NCBI GenBank assembly: GCA_964058845.1 | Contig: CAXKVR010000159.1 | Coordinates: 105,670-169,669, forward strand | Length of the DNA stretch: 64,000 nt | Source: Carex sylvatica | Taxonomy: Eukaryota; Streptophyta; Magnoliopsida; Poales; Cyperaceae | Direction of reading: 5' to 3' | Shown: piece after piece, positions 36,795 through 48,660 of the stretch | How the letters are laid out: each line of letters starts with the position of its first letter | Numbering within the stretch: the first letter of the stretch is position 1 | Notes under the pieces: generated by a model | Databases searched by the model: none | Told to the model about the DNA's origin: nothing | What the model saw: the letters and a program-made list of their open reading frames with translations, nothing else | Made by a program: the position numbers and the translations under genes

Positions 36795-39614
36795 TTAATT
36801 GTCGAATAACTCCGGATACTTTTCTCGGATGCTCTCTTCGAGCTCCCACGTCGCTTCCTTATCGGAATGGCGTCCCCATTTTACCAACACGAGCCGAATC
36901 ACTTTGCTTCGTAGCCGTTGCTCTTTTCGATCCAATATCTGCATTGGTTCTTCCTGATATGTCAGATCATCTTGTACGTGTAAACCCGAGTGATCAATAC
37001 AATGCGACGGATCTCGCACATATCTGCGTAACTGTGATACATGGAATATCGGATGAACCCGGTCCAACGCTGGTGGTAGTGCAAGCTCGTATGCAACCGG
37101 TCCAACTCGTCGCAAAATCTGGAACGGCCCAATATATCGAGGACTTAGCTTGCCCGAAACACCAAATCGATGCACGCCTCTGACAGGCGAAACTCGAAGC
37201 CATACGTGATCACTTTCTTGAAATTCCAACGGTCTTCGGTGAACATCCGCATATTTCTTTTGCCTTTCTTGAGCCGACTTGAGCCGACTCAGAACCATTT
37301 TCGTTTTCTCAGCAATTTCTTCTAACATTTGCGGCCCTGTAGGTGGATAGGTACCCGCTGGTCCCCACCACAATGGAGTACGGCACTGCTGCCCTGTCAG
37401 CGCCTCTTGCGGTGACATACCAATCCTCGAATGATAACTGTTGTTATACGCAAACTCCACCAGATATAAATGATCAACCCACGAACCTTGTAAACTTAGC
37501 GCACAGGAGCGTAACATGTCTTCCAGCGTCTGAATAGTGCGCTCAGACTGACCGTCAGTCTGAGGATGGTGCGCGGTGCTAAATCTCAACTTGGTACCCA
37601 TTGTTTCTTGAAAACTCTCCCAGAAATGAGAAGTGAACCGAGGATCTCGGTCAGAAATAATATTGCGCGAGCAACCATGGTACTTAAACTGATATTTCAG
37701 AAACAATTCCGCCAATTCTGGCCCAGATGTCTCAATTCGAAGCGGAATGAAATGCGCTATCTTTGTTAATCGATCCACAATCACCCAAACTGTATTATAC
37801 CTTCCGACAGTTCTCGGAAATCCACTTACGAAATCCATCGTGATTGATTCAAATTTCCTTGTAGGTATTTCCAGCGGTCTTAGCAATCCTGCTTTTCTCT
37901 GCCGATCCGCTTTAACTTGCTGACATATTTGACACTTTTCAACGTACCTTTGTACTTCCTTTTTCATCTTTGGCCACCAAAAATACCTCTTTAGATCTTG
38001 ATACATTTTCACCTCTCCCGGATGGATAGCGTATCCCGAATTGTGCGCCTCTGACAAAATCAGATCTTTCAGTTCCGAATTACTTGGTACACAAATGCGG
38101 TCGTGAAACCGCAAGATGCCATCTTCTTGAACTTGAAACGGTGAATCTGCATTTGACTCATAGTGCAGTTTGAATTTCTGACATCTCGGATCAGTCTGTT
38201 GCTCTGCACGAATTTGCTCGTGTAATTCCGATCGGATTTCAACCGCTGCTAGCACAACCGACGCAATTGCAGTTGCGCTAGTCCCAACCTCACTTCTATT
38301 ATATTTAGATGCAACTCCCAACGCTAATTCGCGTGACGCGCCAACATGTATTTCCATTCTGCGCATTTCCTCGAGAAGATGAGTTTCACTTGTAATCACC
38401 GACGCCAGGTTTACCTGACTCTTTCTGCTCAATGCATCTGCTACACTGTTCGCTTTTCCTGCATGATACTGGATATCCAAGTCATAGTCTTTCATCAATT
38501 CTAACCACCGCCTTTGTCTCAAATTTAACTCCCTTTGCGTGAAGATGTATTTCAGACTTTGATGATCAGTATAGATTCGGCATTTCACGCCATACAAGTA
38601 ATGCCGCCAAATCTTCAGCGCAAATATCACCGCCGCTAACTCCAAATCATGCATCGGGTAGTTTTGCTCGTGCGGTCGCAATTGCCGAGATGCGTAGGCA
38701 ATTACATGATCATCTTGCATCAATACGCAACCCAAACCCAATCGAGATGCATCGGTGTAAACCGTGTACTCTTTATCAGCAGTCGGCATAGCAAGGATTG
38801 GCGCGGATACCAGCCGACTCTTCAATTCCTCAAAACTTTTATCTTGCGCAGTACCCCAATCAAATTTCACGCCTTTGTGCAACAATTTTGTAAGTGGCGC
38901 GGCTAACTGCGAAAATCCGAGTACAAATCTCCTGTAGTACCCGGCTAACCCCAGAAAGCTGCGAATTTCAGTAACTGTCTCTGGCCTTTTCCAATCTGTC
39001 ACAGCTCGAATCTTTTCGGAATCCACCGCTAACCCTTTTCCAGAAACTACATGCCCCAAAAATGTAACTTCCTCCAACCAAAATTCACATTTCGACAACT
39101 TTGCGAATAACTGATGTTCACGCAATCTTTGCAACACAATTCTAAGATGTACCTCATGTTCTTCTCGCGAACGCGAATACACCAGTATATCATCAATGAA
39201 CACCACAACTGTAGAATTCAACAGATCGTGAAACACACGGTGCATCAAGTCCATGAACGCTGCCGGTGCGTTCGTCAGCCCAAACGGCATAACCAGGTAT
39301 TCATAATGCCCGTACCTTGTACGGAACGCTGTCTTATCCACATCGCTCGGCCGTATTCTCAGCTGGTGATACCCTGTTCTCAGATCAATCTTTGAATATA
39401 TTGAAGATCCCTGTAACTGGTCAAACAGATCGTCAATCCGAGGTAACGGATATTTATTCTTCACAGTTACCTTGTTCAGCTCGCGGTAATCAATGCATAA
39501 CCGCAATGTTCCATCTTTCTTCTTGACAAACAACACTGGAGCGCCCCATGGCGACGTGCTAGGTCTGATAAATCCACTCTCCCCTTGACCTCGACATTTG
39601 CCCACTCTGAGCAT
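36795..39614 (-). CDS. pol: Retrotransposon pol: RT, RNase H, integrase, chromodomain (N-terminally truncated)
   Basis: 939 residues from the ATG at 39614. RT begins abruptly at about residue 14 ([16 protein letters not shown]) and has the catalytic FIDDILVYS at 139-147. RNase H follows (TDAS at 287-290, later TDHQSL near 349). Integrase has zinc ligands H524, H531, C561 and C564 and catalytic D594, D655 and E691. A GPY/F-like part (PRYIGPF) lies near 825 and the chromodomain-like tail at about 885-937. The protease and the first part of RT, normally in the same polyprotein, are missing. The first 12 or so residues come from another frame of gag DNA, so the deletion joins the parts out of frame. 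With the usual host splicing and translation it would not give a working polyprotein. Confidence 0.93.
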   Translation of the reverse strand: MLRVGKCRGQGESGFIRPSTSPWGAPVLFVKKKDGTLRLCIDYRELNKVTVKNKYPLPRIDDLFDQLQGSSIYSKIDLRTGYHQLRIRPSDVDKTAFRTRYGHYEYLVMPFGLTNAPAAFMDLMHRVFHDLLNSTVVVFIDDILVYSRSREEHEVHLRIVLQRLREHQLFAKLSKCEFWLEEVTFLGHVVSGKGLAVDSEKIRAVTDWKRPETVTEIRSFLGLAGYYRRFVLGFSQLAAPLTKLLHKGVKFDWGTAQDKSFEELKSRLVSAPILAMPTADKEYTVYTDASRLGLGCVLMQDDHVIAYASRQLRPHEQNYPMHDLELAAVIFALKIWRHYLYGVKCRIYTDHQSLKYIFTQRELNLRQRRWLELMKDYDLDIQYHAGKANSVADALSRKSQVNLASVITSETHLLEEMRRMEIHVGASRELALGVASKYNRSEVGTSATAIASVVLAAVEIRSELHEQIRAEQQTDPRCQKFKLHYESNADSPFQVQEDGILRFHDRICVPSNSELKDLILSEAHNSGYAIHPGEVKMYQDLKRYFWWPKMKKEVQRYVEKCQICQQVKADRQRKAGLLRPLEIPTRKFESITMDFVSGFPRTVGRYNTVWVIVDRLTKIAHFIPLRIETSGPELAELFLKYQFKYHGCSRNIISDRDPRFTSHFWESFQETMGTKLRFSTAHHPQTDGQSERTIQTLEDMLRSCALSLQGSWVDHLYLVEFAYNNSYHSRIGMSPQEALTGQQCRTPLWWGPAGTYPPTGPQMLEEIAEKTKMVLSRLKSAQERQKKYADVHRRPLEFQESDHVWLRVSPVRGVHRFGVSGKLSPRYIGPFQILRRVGPVAYELALPPALDRVHPIFHVSQLRRYVRDPSHCIDHSGLHVQDDLTYQEEPMQILDRKEQRLRSKVIRLVLVKWGRHSDKEATWELEESIREKYPELFDN

Positions 39615-40419
39615 CCTTCTGTTTTACATTTCTCTCGGTCAGTTGCTCTTTCCTCCGCTTACCATGCATCTCTATCTGTTCTGCATGATCCATCATAGAT
39701 TGCAACTCCGTAGCAGTCGGAGTATCAACAATCATCGAGATATTTCCATCCAAACCATCCAAGTAATGCCTGTGATACCTTGCCGCGTCATTCTGAATGT
39801 CTGATGCATAATGCGACAACGCCAGAAACTCACTATTGTAATCCCCCACCGGACGCCCATTTTGCCTCAATTCCAGAAACTTTCTCCGCAACGCTTCACG
39901 TTGAATATTGCTCAGAAACCTCCGGTTGAACTGCTGTTCAAACCATTCCCACGGAATTCTCGCTTCCTCCCCGACATAACTGCGTCGGGCCCCGTCCCAC
40001 CAGAACCTTGCGTCACCCTCCAGTTGCTGCTCAGTTACCTCTACTTTGTCATCCTCAGGTGCGCGGCATAAATTCAGCTTTGCATTTATCTGCGCCAGCC
40101 ATTCCTCGGCTACCGCATACCCGCCAGTTCCATCATAGCGCGGCGGATTCAAGCGCAGAAACGAGTCATACAGCCTTCTGAACTCTTCGGGTGCACCACC
40201 GCGAACCACCGGTGCTGCATCCCGCATCTCTGCTTGGCGACCTCTCTCGTAGGCCGCAATCAGCCGGTCATCTATGTCCCGGTCTCTACCTGGCGCTCCT
40301 CCAGCGCCACCAGCTCCCTCAGCACCAGCTGGACCAGCCCCAGCCTGATCAGCAGCCGGCTCGATAATCAATTCCTGATTCCTCCGAGGTCTACCTCTAC
40401 CTCGGTGTGGTGTTTCCAT
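39559..40419 (-). CDS. gag: Retrotransposon gag, truncated
   Basis: 286 residues from the ATG at 40419 ([15 protein letters not shown]); the longer frame to 40434 starts only with TTG. After a Gly/Ala-rich N-terminal part, the retrotransposon gag domain spans about residues 80-260 ([53 protein letters not shown]). The frame stops 30 residues later, past the deletion point, so the CCHC zinc knuckle usually found here is absent. It overlaps the pol frame by 56 bases in a different frame. Confidence 0.9.
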   Translation of the reverse strand: METPHRGRGRPRRNQELIIEPAADQAGAGPAGAEGAGGAGGAPGRDRDIDDRLIAAYERGRQAEMRDAAPVVRGGAPEEFRRLYDSFLRLNPPRYDGTGGYAVAEEWLAQINAKLNLCRAPEDDKVEVTEQQLEGDARFWWDGARRSYVGEEARIPWEWFEQQFNRRFLSNIQREALRRKFLELRQNGRPVGDYNSEFLALSHYASDIQNDAARYHRHYLDGLDGNISMIVDTPTATELQSMMDHAEQIEMHGKRRKEQLTERNVKQKDAQSGQMSRSRGEWIYQT

Positions 40420-40546
40420 TTTCTGAATAAGCAAAGTTAGTTTATAATATTCGATATATCATACGAAATTCGTATAGTCGCGACGACCCCATTAATACGT
40501 ATACCACTCTCGTATCCAAACAAGTCTGGTTTAGGTTCTAAACCAT

Positions 40547-40558
40547 GCTCTGATACCA
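40547..40558 (-). other. Primer binding site, initiator tRNA-Met type
   Basis: Minus strand TGGTATCAGAGC, 12 bases after the end of the 5' LTR, complementary to the 3' end of plant initiator tRNA-Met. The spacing is a little longer than the usual few bases. Confidence 0.9.
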
Positions 40559-40570
40559 CCAAAGGAGACC

Positions 40571-43302
40571 TGTCACACCCCGCGGCCCCACGAGGCGCGA
40601 CAGGTGCCTCCTGCCGTAGACATACGGTTGCCCGTATGCCTACAAGGCAAGTACGATATAATAGAAAGTAAAACACACCAACAAAACAAACAAATAACTA
40701 AGAAAAACAGTTCATAAATCCCAACTGGTCAGGTAATATCATACAAAATCCGTATCTCGATGGATACGTATCACCAAATGACATAGAGAACACATATATA
40801 TATATACAATCAAAACATAAATCTATACATGTCTCTAGTCACAATACCAGACAGCTAAGCAGCGGTGAAAACCAGGCCTACCGACCTCGTGTCTCTCTCG
40901 GATCCGCCGAACCGGTACCTGAAAAATTAACCCAAAAGAGGGGATGAGAATTGAATTCTCAGTGCGATAATTTGCCACATATCGTCCCTGGACTTGCAAT
41001 CAAAGATTATATTCAAAACGTAAACACAAATAAAGCTCAAATCAGTTTATAATCATATATAAACATCAATACACAAACCTGACAACATTTATTCAAATGA
41101 AATCAAAATTCAGGAATTGCCAAGATGAAATTCAAGCACACAATATTTGGTTTAACTCGATTTCAGAATATCTGGTAGTAACTACAGATGTTCCACCAAA
41201 CTGGACCCCAATTCGTTCCCACTCATCTGTAGGGTTACAGACACCTACAGACGGCTGTACCAGGTAAAACCTTTTCTCATGACACTCATCTGTAATTACA
41301 GGCTTAACTGTTTAATTAAAAGTCTGGTTCTAATTCATATCCGGAAAATCCATATAAATCCAATTGACCATCCAAACGCAATACCCCCTGGGTAATGCCA
41401 TCCGATACACAGTCACCACATCCAAAAATCATAGTACAAAGTCACTTACCCTTCGTCCCAACCGGTACTGGGAACTGCCGAAGGCCAGACGATCTAAAGC
41501 TTTAGAACACTGAGCGTCACAGTCCGTGCACAGACTTGACAAATCCGGATTCACCCCCTGGGTGACGTCATCACGGTGGATGACCATAATACCATATCCA
41601 CCAACCGATGGTGATATAAAGCACGGTGACTTTAATTCCAAAATCAGATCATTCAGATCAACACAAATAATAACCATACCAGCATGTAAATCAATCAGAT
41701 TTAAACAATTCGAGTTTCACTTTATTTGGGCAATGCAATGCATATGAATCGAAACACAGTTTAATTACATGAATCAAAACACAGTTTAATTTCTGAATAT
41801 AAAATATCAAACAAGTCCAGAAACCCCGCACCTGAGTAATAGCACGCTCGACTAAGGCTCAGGCGTCTCGAACGATCCAGAAATCCTTTGCCTCGTATGA
41901 TTACCACCTATTTTATACGTTAAATGCGATTAACGCGTTCGATTAACATCCGATAATTAATACCATTACCAAACCCTAATTCGAATTCCAATTCAATCGG
42001 TGGTTCTGAATAAACAACAGGAACCGATATGTTTTACGAAGTTATAACTCGATTAATTCCAACAATTTCCAGAGTTTCACATGAAACTATCATAATTCCT
42101 TTCCATTTCAATCCAACCCCAAAACCCTAGTTCAATTCCAAATTCCACAAGCAAATCAATTCGATTATCGAGTTATAACGTTTCAAATAAAATTCGAATT
42201 CGAATTTCACCAAAATATAACAAATCAATTGAATTAGGGTTTCCAAGAGAAAAGGAAGATAAATCATATCAATTATCACAAATTAACAACTAATCGAGCT
42301 AGAACTCGATTACGAAACCCTAATCACAAGTTTCAACCGAAATCATGACAAATCGAATAAATCGAATAAATTAGGATTTTCAAGAAATTACCAAGGGAGA
42401 AATATATACCAAATTGAAGCTTTCTAATCGATCAAGGATCGTCAATTCAGCTCGACTCTCGATTTTCCGGTCAGTCCGATCAGATTCCGCGCTCAATTTC
42501 TCTCTCTCTCTCTTTCCCTTTTCTTGGTTCGGCCACTCTAACCCTTACGCAAATTTTCTTTCAATTAACTTCGGTGGAATGAATGAAGAAGAAAGGTAAT
42601 GGATTAATAAATGGAAATTTTGCACATATACCCCTCCACCTTTTAATATTTACCAAACTTGAAAATATTTATTACAAATAGGCCCTTGTGTAAATATTTT
42701 ATTTATAAAAAAGATGAAAGAGAAAGAGAGAAGATGTTTAGTTTATCCATTTTGCAAATAAATCCCTCAAAATAACAAGAATAACAGAAATACAGACCCC
42801 AGTGCGGACCAACCATCCGCACTGCGGATCCATCCATCCGCATTCATTACGCAATAACAAACACACCCCAGTGCGGATCAATCATCCGCACTGCGGATCC
42901 GTCCAGCCGCACTCACAGCGCAAATAGCAAACACACATCCCAGTGCGGACCGATCATCCGCACTGCGGATCCGTCCAGCCGCACTCACGGCGCAGAAAAA
43001 TGTCCGAGCCTAGTGCGGACGCACTGAGCTCAGTGCGGATGATCCCCATCCGCATCCAGTACTTAGCGAAAATTCGTCAACTTCAGAAGAGTACAGAACT
43101 CACCCGCACTGCGTGTGCCCATCCGCACCACCATCCGCACCCAGTGAAAATCACAGGAATTCGTTAAGGAAAATTGTCCCAGTGCGGGTGAAGCCACCCG
43201 CAGTGCGGGTCATCCATCCGCACTGGACCATTTTTCTATATTTATTATTCGATTCTTAACGCCTTAATTCAATCAGTCAGTATAAATATTTATTATGTCA
43301 CA
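40571..43302 (-). repeat. 5' LTR (right copy)
   Basis: 2732 bp, the promoter LTR of the element. A minus-strand TATAAATA box at 42700-42707 suggests a start near 42670 and a U3 of about 630 bp. The tandem palindromic repeats lie in that U3 at 42798-43219. Confidence 0.95.
42798..43219. repeat. Tandem repeats in U3 of the 5' LTR with palindromic core
   Basis: Same array as at 36239-36660: three approximately 70-bp units around ATCCGCACTGCGGAT and degenerate continuations. On RNA each palindrome could form a small hairpin. Confidence 0.7.
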
Positions 43303-44273
43303 AGAAGAGCCAAAGTTTGTTCTTCACATGCCTCAAAAATATAACCCGGGAGACTTCCCAGTTCCATTTCTAAGTTGTAAAAGAACATGCGTCTTTCATG
43401 ATCATTCTGCATGTTAAAAAGATCTGGAAAAGCTTTCTTATAGAAGAGTGCTGAACTCTCCTCGATATTCAGTGTTATGCCATTTGAAATATCCGCTTCC
43501 TCAAGAAGCATGTTTTCAATGCGTTTAACTTTATTATTCTGTAATAATGTATCCTTCTCGTTGAGCCAGTTTTCAATCATTTCTAAATCGAGCAGAATTA
43601 TTGGGGCATCCATCAGGTCTCTGACTTTGTCCATCAAATCTCTGATTAAATTTTTGATTTTCTCCCTATATTCTTTCGCCAAATCATTCTGGGAGCTGGA
43701 GGACTCCTTTCTAGCTTGTCCAACAAACTCTCCTATTAACTTTCCAACTTTTGGGGTTCTTTCTCGCACAATCATAATTATATCATACTGTTTGTCCACA
43801 GTGAGATCCTTGAAATATCTGCTCTTCATGAATTCCCGAAGTCCCCGTAGATTTTTGGATGGCAAATCAAATAGTTTTCCCATGTCTGATAGCATATCAG
43901 ACATGTAAAGTAAGGCATCCATCTCTATTTCTAAATCGAGCAGAAGTACCATTGGGGAATCCATCGGGTCTCTGACTTTGTCCATCAAATCTCCGATTAA
44001 ATATTCGATTTTATCCCTATCTTTTTTCGCCAAATCATTCTGGGAGCTGGAGGACTCCATTCTAGCTCGTCCAACAAACTCAACTATTAACTTTCCAACT
44101 TTTTGGGCTGTTTCTCGCACAACCATAATTATATACTGTTGTTTATCCACAGTGAGATCCTTGAAATCTCTACTCTTCATGAATTCCCGAAGTCCCCGTA
44201 GATTGTTGGATGGCAAATCAAATAGTTTTCCCGTGTCTGATATCATACCAGACATGCAAAGTATGGCATCCAT
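43303..44273 (-). pseudogene. NLR-3, 5' part: exon 1 with duplicated N-terminal domain
   Basis: Minus strand from the ATG at 44273 (MDAILCMSGMI; the frame goes to a TTG at 44303 behind a stop). It holds the N-terminal domain twice: 44273-43929 and 43922-43581, offset 117 codons, each with LRGLREFMKSR, LTVDKQ and SSSSQNDLAK. The second copy has its own ATG at 43922. An ARC-like part follows up to ACEEQTLALL, where the retrotransposon cuts the gene. The frame then ends in the LTR at 43293. Without the element and one AGAAG copy, exon 1 would be open to the donor at 33683. No P-loop. The pre-insertion protein would have been about 110 residues longer than the other copies. Confidence 0.85.
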
Positions 44274-44367
44274 CTCTCTTTCTACTTTCTCAAAATCAAC
44301 CAAAAATAATTTCCTCCCTCTCTCTTGCTATCCTTGTTTGGTTAACTAAAACAGTACACCATCAAAT

Positions 44368-44382
44368 CTAATTCAACTGCAT
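44368..44382 (-). promoter_or_regulatory. Four-codon upstream ORF of NLR-3
   Basis: ATG-CAG-TTG-AAT-TAG as in NLR-1 and NLR-2, in the leader that begins after TGCATTGCAG near 44404. Confidence 0.45.
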
Positions 44383-44404
44383 GCTCCACCCAGCAATTGC
44401 AAAT

Positions 44405-46654
44405 CTGCAATGCAAAATAAAACATTAAATAAAAAGCACTATAAATACACCGTATATACAAATTTCCATGTTATTTATAAGTTTCTTATATACAAATTTC
44501 ATGCATATTACTTTCTCATTAAATGTATCTAATTAAATACAGAGATTAACTGAGAAATTTTAACAAAATTGGTAGTTATGAATCAAAATTTATATAATAC
44601 TTGCACAAATAATTATTAGAGAAATTTTCGGAAGGCTAGGATTTATCAATTTTTATTCAAACAAAAGCTACAGGAATGTATTTAAAACAATTTAATGGTT
44701 ATAAGATTTTTTGTAGAATTATGGACACAATTAAAATGATAACATCATCAAAACTAACACTTGTGCCCCTAATAATATCTAAACCATGTAAAAATTATTA
44801 TCATGGAATTTTGACTGCATTCAAAGAGTCATTTAAGCGTTTGACAGTTTTTGAGAATAATGCCCAATAATTGACATTCATAAATGCGCTCATGTACATA
44901 TATCATTCAAAACAGCTATTCCATACTAATTTTTAGATTAAACTAAAAAATATGGATATTTAAAGAGTAGGTCAGGAGATATTTTTGGTAGTGTGTAAGC
45001 TTAGGAATAAACTACCTGAATGCCTCGCTTTGCTTCGACGGTGATAATTAGACTTGCGGTATGATCCTGATCTGAAATATCCAAATATATATTAGGCTTG
45101 CGGTTAAGAATCCAGTCTGCAACTTAAGATATACTAGATCTATATCATTATTTTTTAATAAATTATAATTTGTATAATAATTTAGTTATGTTAGAACTTT
45201 TGAAGCTACTGCCTAGCTAGCACTGAGACACTCTCTAGCTTGTTATAACTTAATTTCTCTCCTATATATTAAGAAACCAATTACATCTATTTACATATGT
45301 CTTTCAAAGATTAAGAGACAGTTTTTAGAAGTTATATGATAAAGGCTTATCAAAATAATTTTGTCTAAGGTTTTTTTAAATACATTTATATATATATATA
45401 TAGCTTAGTTAGTTATGGACATACGTAGATCTTATACATATCGCTCTAAACTCTTATTAATTATTATTAATAAGTTTTAATATATTTTTAATAAACTAGA
45501 CACCTAAATCAAAAAAATTTCAAGTATAAAATATAATGTCACATATCAAATTTGTCAATTAAAAAATAATCTAATAATAAACTAAAGAACAATATTTTTC
45601 TTGTTTTTCCAAAAATTATCACTTTTACAAACGAACTTGTTCTATGTAGTATACTTTACTCAAATCTCAATCTCCCATATTAATTTTTGGGCGCAACACT
45701 TAGTATAATAATGCATGGTTGATTATCCACAGACCAATACACTATATAGACAAATTTTTATGTCATGCTTGTTACTTAGTTTCTCATAAACAACCATATC
45801 GTCAAATTGTCACGTGATAAATGTTACTGTCTCATTAAATGTACCTAATTAAATACTAAGATTAACAAAATTGGTAGTTATGCATCATATTTTATCTAAG
45901 AGTTACAAAAATAATTATTAGAGAAATTGCAGAAGTATGTATCACTTCTTTTGCAAACAAAAGCTATGGGAAAGGATTTAAAACAAATTACATGCCTATT
46001 AGATTTTTCGTTTAATTCTAGAAACATTTAAAATGTTGAAATCGTCAAAAACTGTCACTTTATCTTAAAAAAATATTTAAAACATGTACAAATTGTTATT
46101 AATGCAATTTTCAAAGGTCGATTATTGATAGTTTTTCAGATGATCACCATGTAATTGTCATTTTTAAAAAATCTCCTCTACATCATTCTAAGCCGCGATA
46201 CTGTACTAATTTTCAGATAAAACTAAAACATGGTTCTCTTTGCTTGGGCCTAAGTTTGTAATATATGATACCGTACTAATTTTGGTAGGGTCTAAGTTTA
46301 GAAATAAAGTGGCAGAATGTGCCTCGCTTTGCTTGGGCAATGATAATTGAGATAATGTGTAAAAAGAAATCATAGTGCATAATATACAAAAAAAAAAAGT
46401 AAAGGAAATACAAGCAGATGATTAGCAAAAATAAAACATGGTTCATGTGATACCATATATATATTTTTTTTGGTAATATATCAGCTTCAAGTAAAATTCA
46501 CGATAAAATTTGATGTCCTGGTGTCTAACTACAAAGTTATTGAAAAATTAATACTATATATCAGGATTAACAAATTAATTGTAATTATATAAATTGAGCT
46601 TGCACATTATATTAGAATATAATTTTGTAAAATAAAAAAAGAGGAGAGAGATAC
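44405..46654. other. Spacer upstream of NLR-3, no gene seen
   Basis: AT-rich, the counterpart of 6956-10411 and 17641-21121, with a deletion where those hold module 1 or 4 (junction near 45050). No conserved ORF. Confidence 0.5.
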
Positions 46655-46898
46655 CTCGACAAGTGTAGAAAGAATAAGGCACAAAATGCAGATATGTGCG
46701 CAGAAATCTTTTCGTGGTTTCTATTGTTAAGAACATTTGAAGTAAACAACAACTGGATAACATACATATTATTATTCAAGTAGTTATAAAAAAAACAGTG
46801 ATATATATACCTCTATTTATATAAATACATGCAGGCCAGGAGAAGCTCAAGCACAAACTTAAAATCAAAGGTTTATGGTGGGCGGCTTTCTTACTAAA
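46655..46898 (-). other. Putative NLR leader exons A and B, module 6 (one site lost)
   Basis: Exon A 46811-46898 has canonical sites. Exon B keeps its donor (after 46655), but its acceptor reads ACCACG where other copies have ACCAG. It would be skipped or misspliced. Confidence 0.3.
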
Positions 46899-47145
46899 CT
46901 GGCAAACGAGAGGAAATTTGATATTAGATTCCAACTTTTTTAGAAAAATCTGTTAAACCACATAAACCCTAAAATCATGATTGAGCCTAACATTATAACC
47001 CACGGCACCTTTATAGATGGGTTGTGCAAGAAAGGTGAAGTTGAGACTGACACTGGATTTTGAGATGTCATTGGATTTTCTAGAACCCATGATTTCAAGG
47101 GACATGACCCTAAAGGCTACGAGTCTAATGTCGTATCCTATAGCA
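46815..47145 (+). pseudogene. PPR gene relic, module 6
   Basis: Plus strand near 46980-47050 shows the IDGLCKKGEVE motif preceded by NIITHGTF. A frameshift follows at the repeated LDF segment. Counterpart of module 2. Confidence 0.5.
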
Positions 47146-47592
47146 GTGATACCATACTAATTTTCAGATAAAACTAAAACATAGTTCGCTTTGCTTGGGC
47201 CTAAGTTTGTAATATATGATACCGTACAAATTTTGGTAGGGTCTAAGTTTAGAAATAAAGTGGCAGAATGCCTCGCTTTGCTTGGGCAGTAGTGATAATT
47301 GAGATAATGTGTAAAAAGAAATCATAGTGCATACTATACAAAAAGTAAAGGAAATACCAGCATATGGTCAGCAAAAATAAAATATGGTTCATATAATACC
47401 ATTTTTTTTGTTATTTATCAGCTTCTAGTAAAATTCACAATAAAATTTGAGATCCTGGTGTCTAACTACAAAGCTATTGAAAAAATAATACTATATATCA
47501 GGATTAACAAATTAATTGTAATTATATAAATTGAGCTTGCACATCATATTAGAATATAATTTTGTGAAATAAAACGAAGAGGAAAGGGATAC

Positions 47593-47835
47593 CTCGACAC
47601 GTGTAGAAAGAATAAGGCACAGAATGCAGATATATATGTGACCAGAAATCTTTCCTAGTTTCTATTGTTAAAAACAATTGAATTAGTAAAACAACAACTG
47701 GATAACATACATATTATTATTCAAGTAGTTACAAAAAAAAATAGTAATATACCTTTATGTAGATAAATAAATGTAGGGAGAGTCTCAAGCACAAACTTAA
47801 AATCAGAGGTTTATAGTTGGCGACTTTCTTACTAA
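47593..47835 (-). other. Putative NLR leader exons A and B, module 7 (one site lost)
   Basis: Exon B (47593 to about 47650) has good sites. Exon A (donor after 47753) has TTTGCCTG where other copies have the acceptor TTTGCCAG. Confidence 0.3.
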
Positions 47836-47960
47836 ACAGGCAAACGAGGAGAAATTTGATATTAGATTCCAAAAATTTTAGCAAAATCAGTTATACCCTA
47901 AACCTTGATTGAGCCTAACATTATAACCTACGGCACTTTTATAGATGAGTTGTGTTAAAG
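47757..47960 (+). pseudogene. PPR gene relic, module 7 (truncated)
   Basis: Plus strand. It keeps the segment up to a TFIDELC-like sequence, where it ends abruptly near 47955 at a junction with unrelated spacer sequence. Confidence 0.4.
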
Positions 47961-48304
47961 TTTTGGAGATTCAAAGAGTTTAAAGAGTGAACTCTTCATC
48001 AAAGTGAGATACTTTGAATATTGTCAAAGTTTAGTAAAAAATAAAGACCAAGTCTTTGCTTTTTGTATGTTCCCCACATGATGATATATACTAACGCTTG
48101 GGCCTTTTGTTCTCTTAATATTCTTAGTAAAATTGCTTTACCAAGCCCTTTATACTTCCGTTTCTAGTTTTTTATATAGCTGATATGCCATCGTTCCATA
48201 TAATACATTTTTTCTTTTGCAAAATTACTCCTAACTAACTAGATATAAAATATTTATTTGAACAAAAGAGAAAAAAAATAATCATTTACATGAAATTAGT
48301 CATC

Positions 48305-48660
48305 TCTAACTCACTAGAAAAAGGTGACACCGGGTTATATTCTAAATTTTCAAAGTCCAAACAATCGATCCAAACCGTTCAACATGATGGATATATTAAA
48401 ATGTGCTTGTTGATCAAATTTTACATTTCTAAAATTTTCTTACTATTTATTAAGATGAGTACAAAAATTCAATGGTCTGAAATCAATGATTTTGTAAAAT
48501 GCTTAATAAATAGTAAAAAAATTCAAAAAAATATAAAATTTGATCTGCAAGCACATTTTATTATATCCATCAAGTTAAACGGATTGGATCGACTATCTGG
48601 ACATTGAAAACTTTGAAAATGTAGAGTATAATTCGGTGTCACCAAAAAATGGTGTAAGTC
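48305..48660. mobile_element. MITE with long imperfect terminal inverted repeats
   Basis: The left arm (GGTGACACCG near 48324, then CAACATGATGGATATATTAA-like sequence) recurs in reverse complement on the right (to CGGTGTCACC near 48645). The centre is around 48470. The left end begins CACTAGAAAAA, as in CACTA elements, but the right end reads TGGTG rather than TAGTG and I find no 3-bp target duplication, so the superfamily is open. A 105-codon frame inside is an effect of the AT-rich palindrome. Confidence 0.55.

Larger units (their letters stand above)
34012..43302 (-). mobile_element. Ty3/gypsy LTR retrotransposon (Tekay/Del-type chromovirus), internally deleted
   Basis: A complete insertion of 9291 bp in minus orientation: TG...CA LTRs of 2732 bp each side, flanked by a 5-bp target duplication AGAAG (34007-34011 and 43303-43307). 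It has an initiator-tRNA-Met primer site, a polypurine tract, gag, and a pol that holds RT, RNase H, integrase and a C-terminal chromodomain-like region. The domain order RT-RH-INT puts it in Ty3/gypsy, and the [10 protein letters not shown]...ATWELEE tail fits the Tekay/Del clade. The zinc knuckle, the protease and the start of RT are missing. It sits in exon 1 of NLR-3; removing it and one target copy restores the reading frame. Confidence 0.95.
46191..47960. repeat. Tandem duplication of a spacer and leader/PPR module
   Basis: 46191-47144 and 47145-47960 are tandem copies with a period of about 953 bp; both start with a GATACYRTACTAATTTTCAG-like word and both carry a leader/PPR module (6 and 7). 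Confidence 0.65.

Noticed and set aside
36761..37183. 140-codon plus-strand frame inside the retrotransposon
   Set aside because: Antisense shadow of the integrase/chromodomain part of pol.
42798..43219. CRISPR-like appearance of regularly spaced palindromic repeats
   Set aside because: Only three units, in an LTR of a plant retrotransposon; no cas genes, eukaryotic DNA.
48290..48607. 105-codon plus-strand frame
   Set aside because: Lies across the inverted repeat of a MITE; AT-rich and without recognisable domain.
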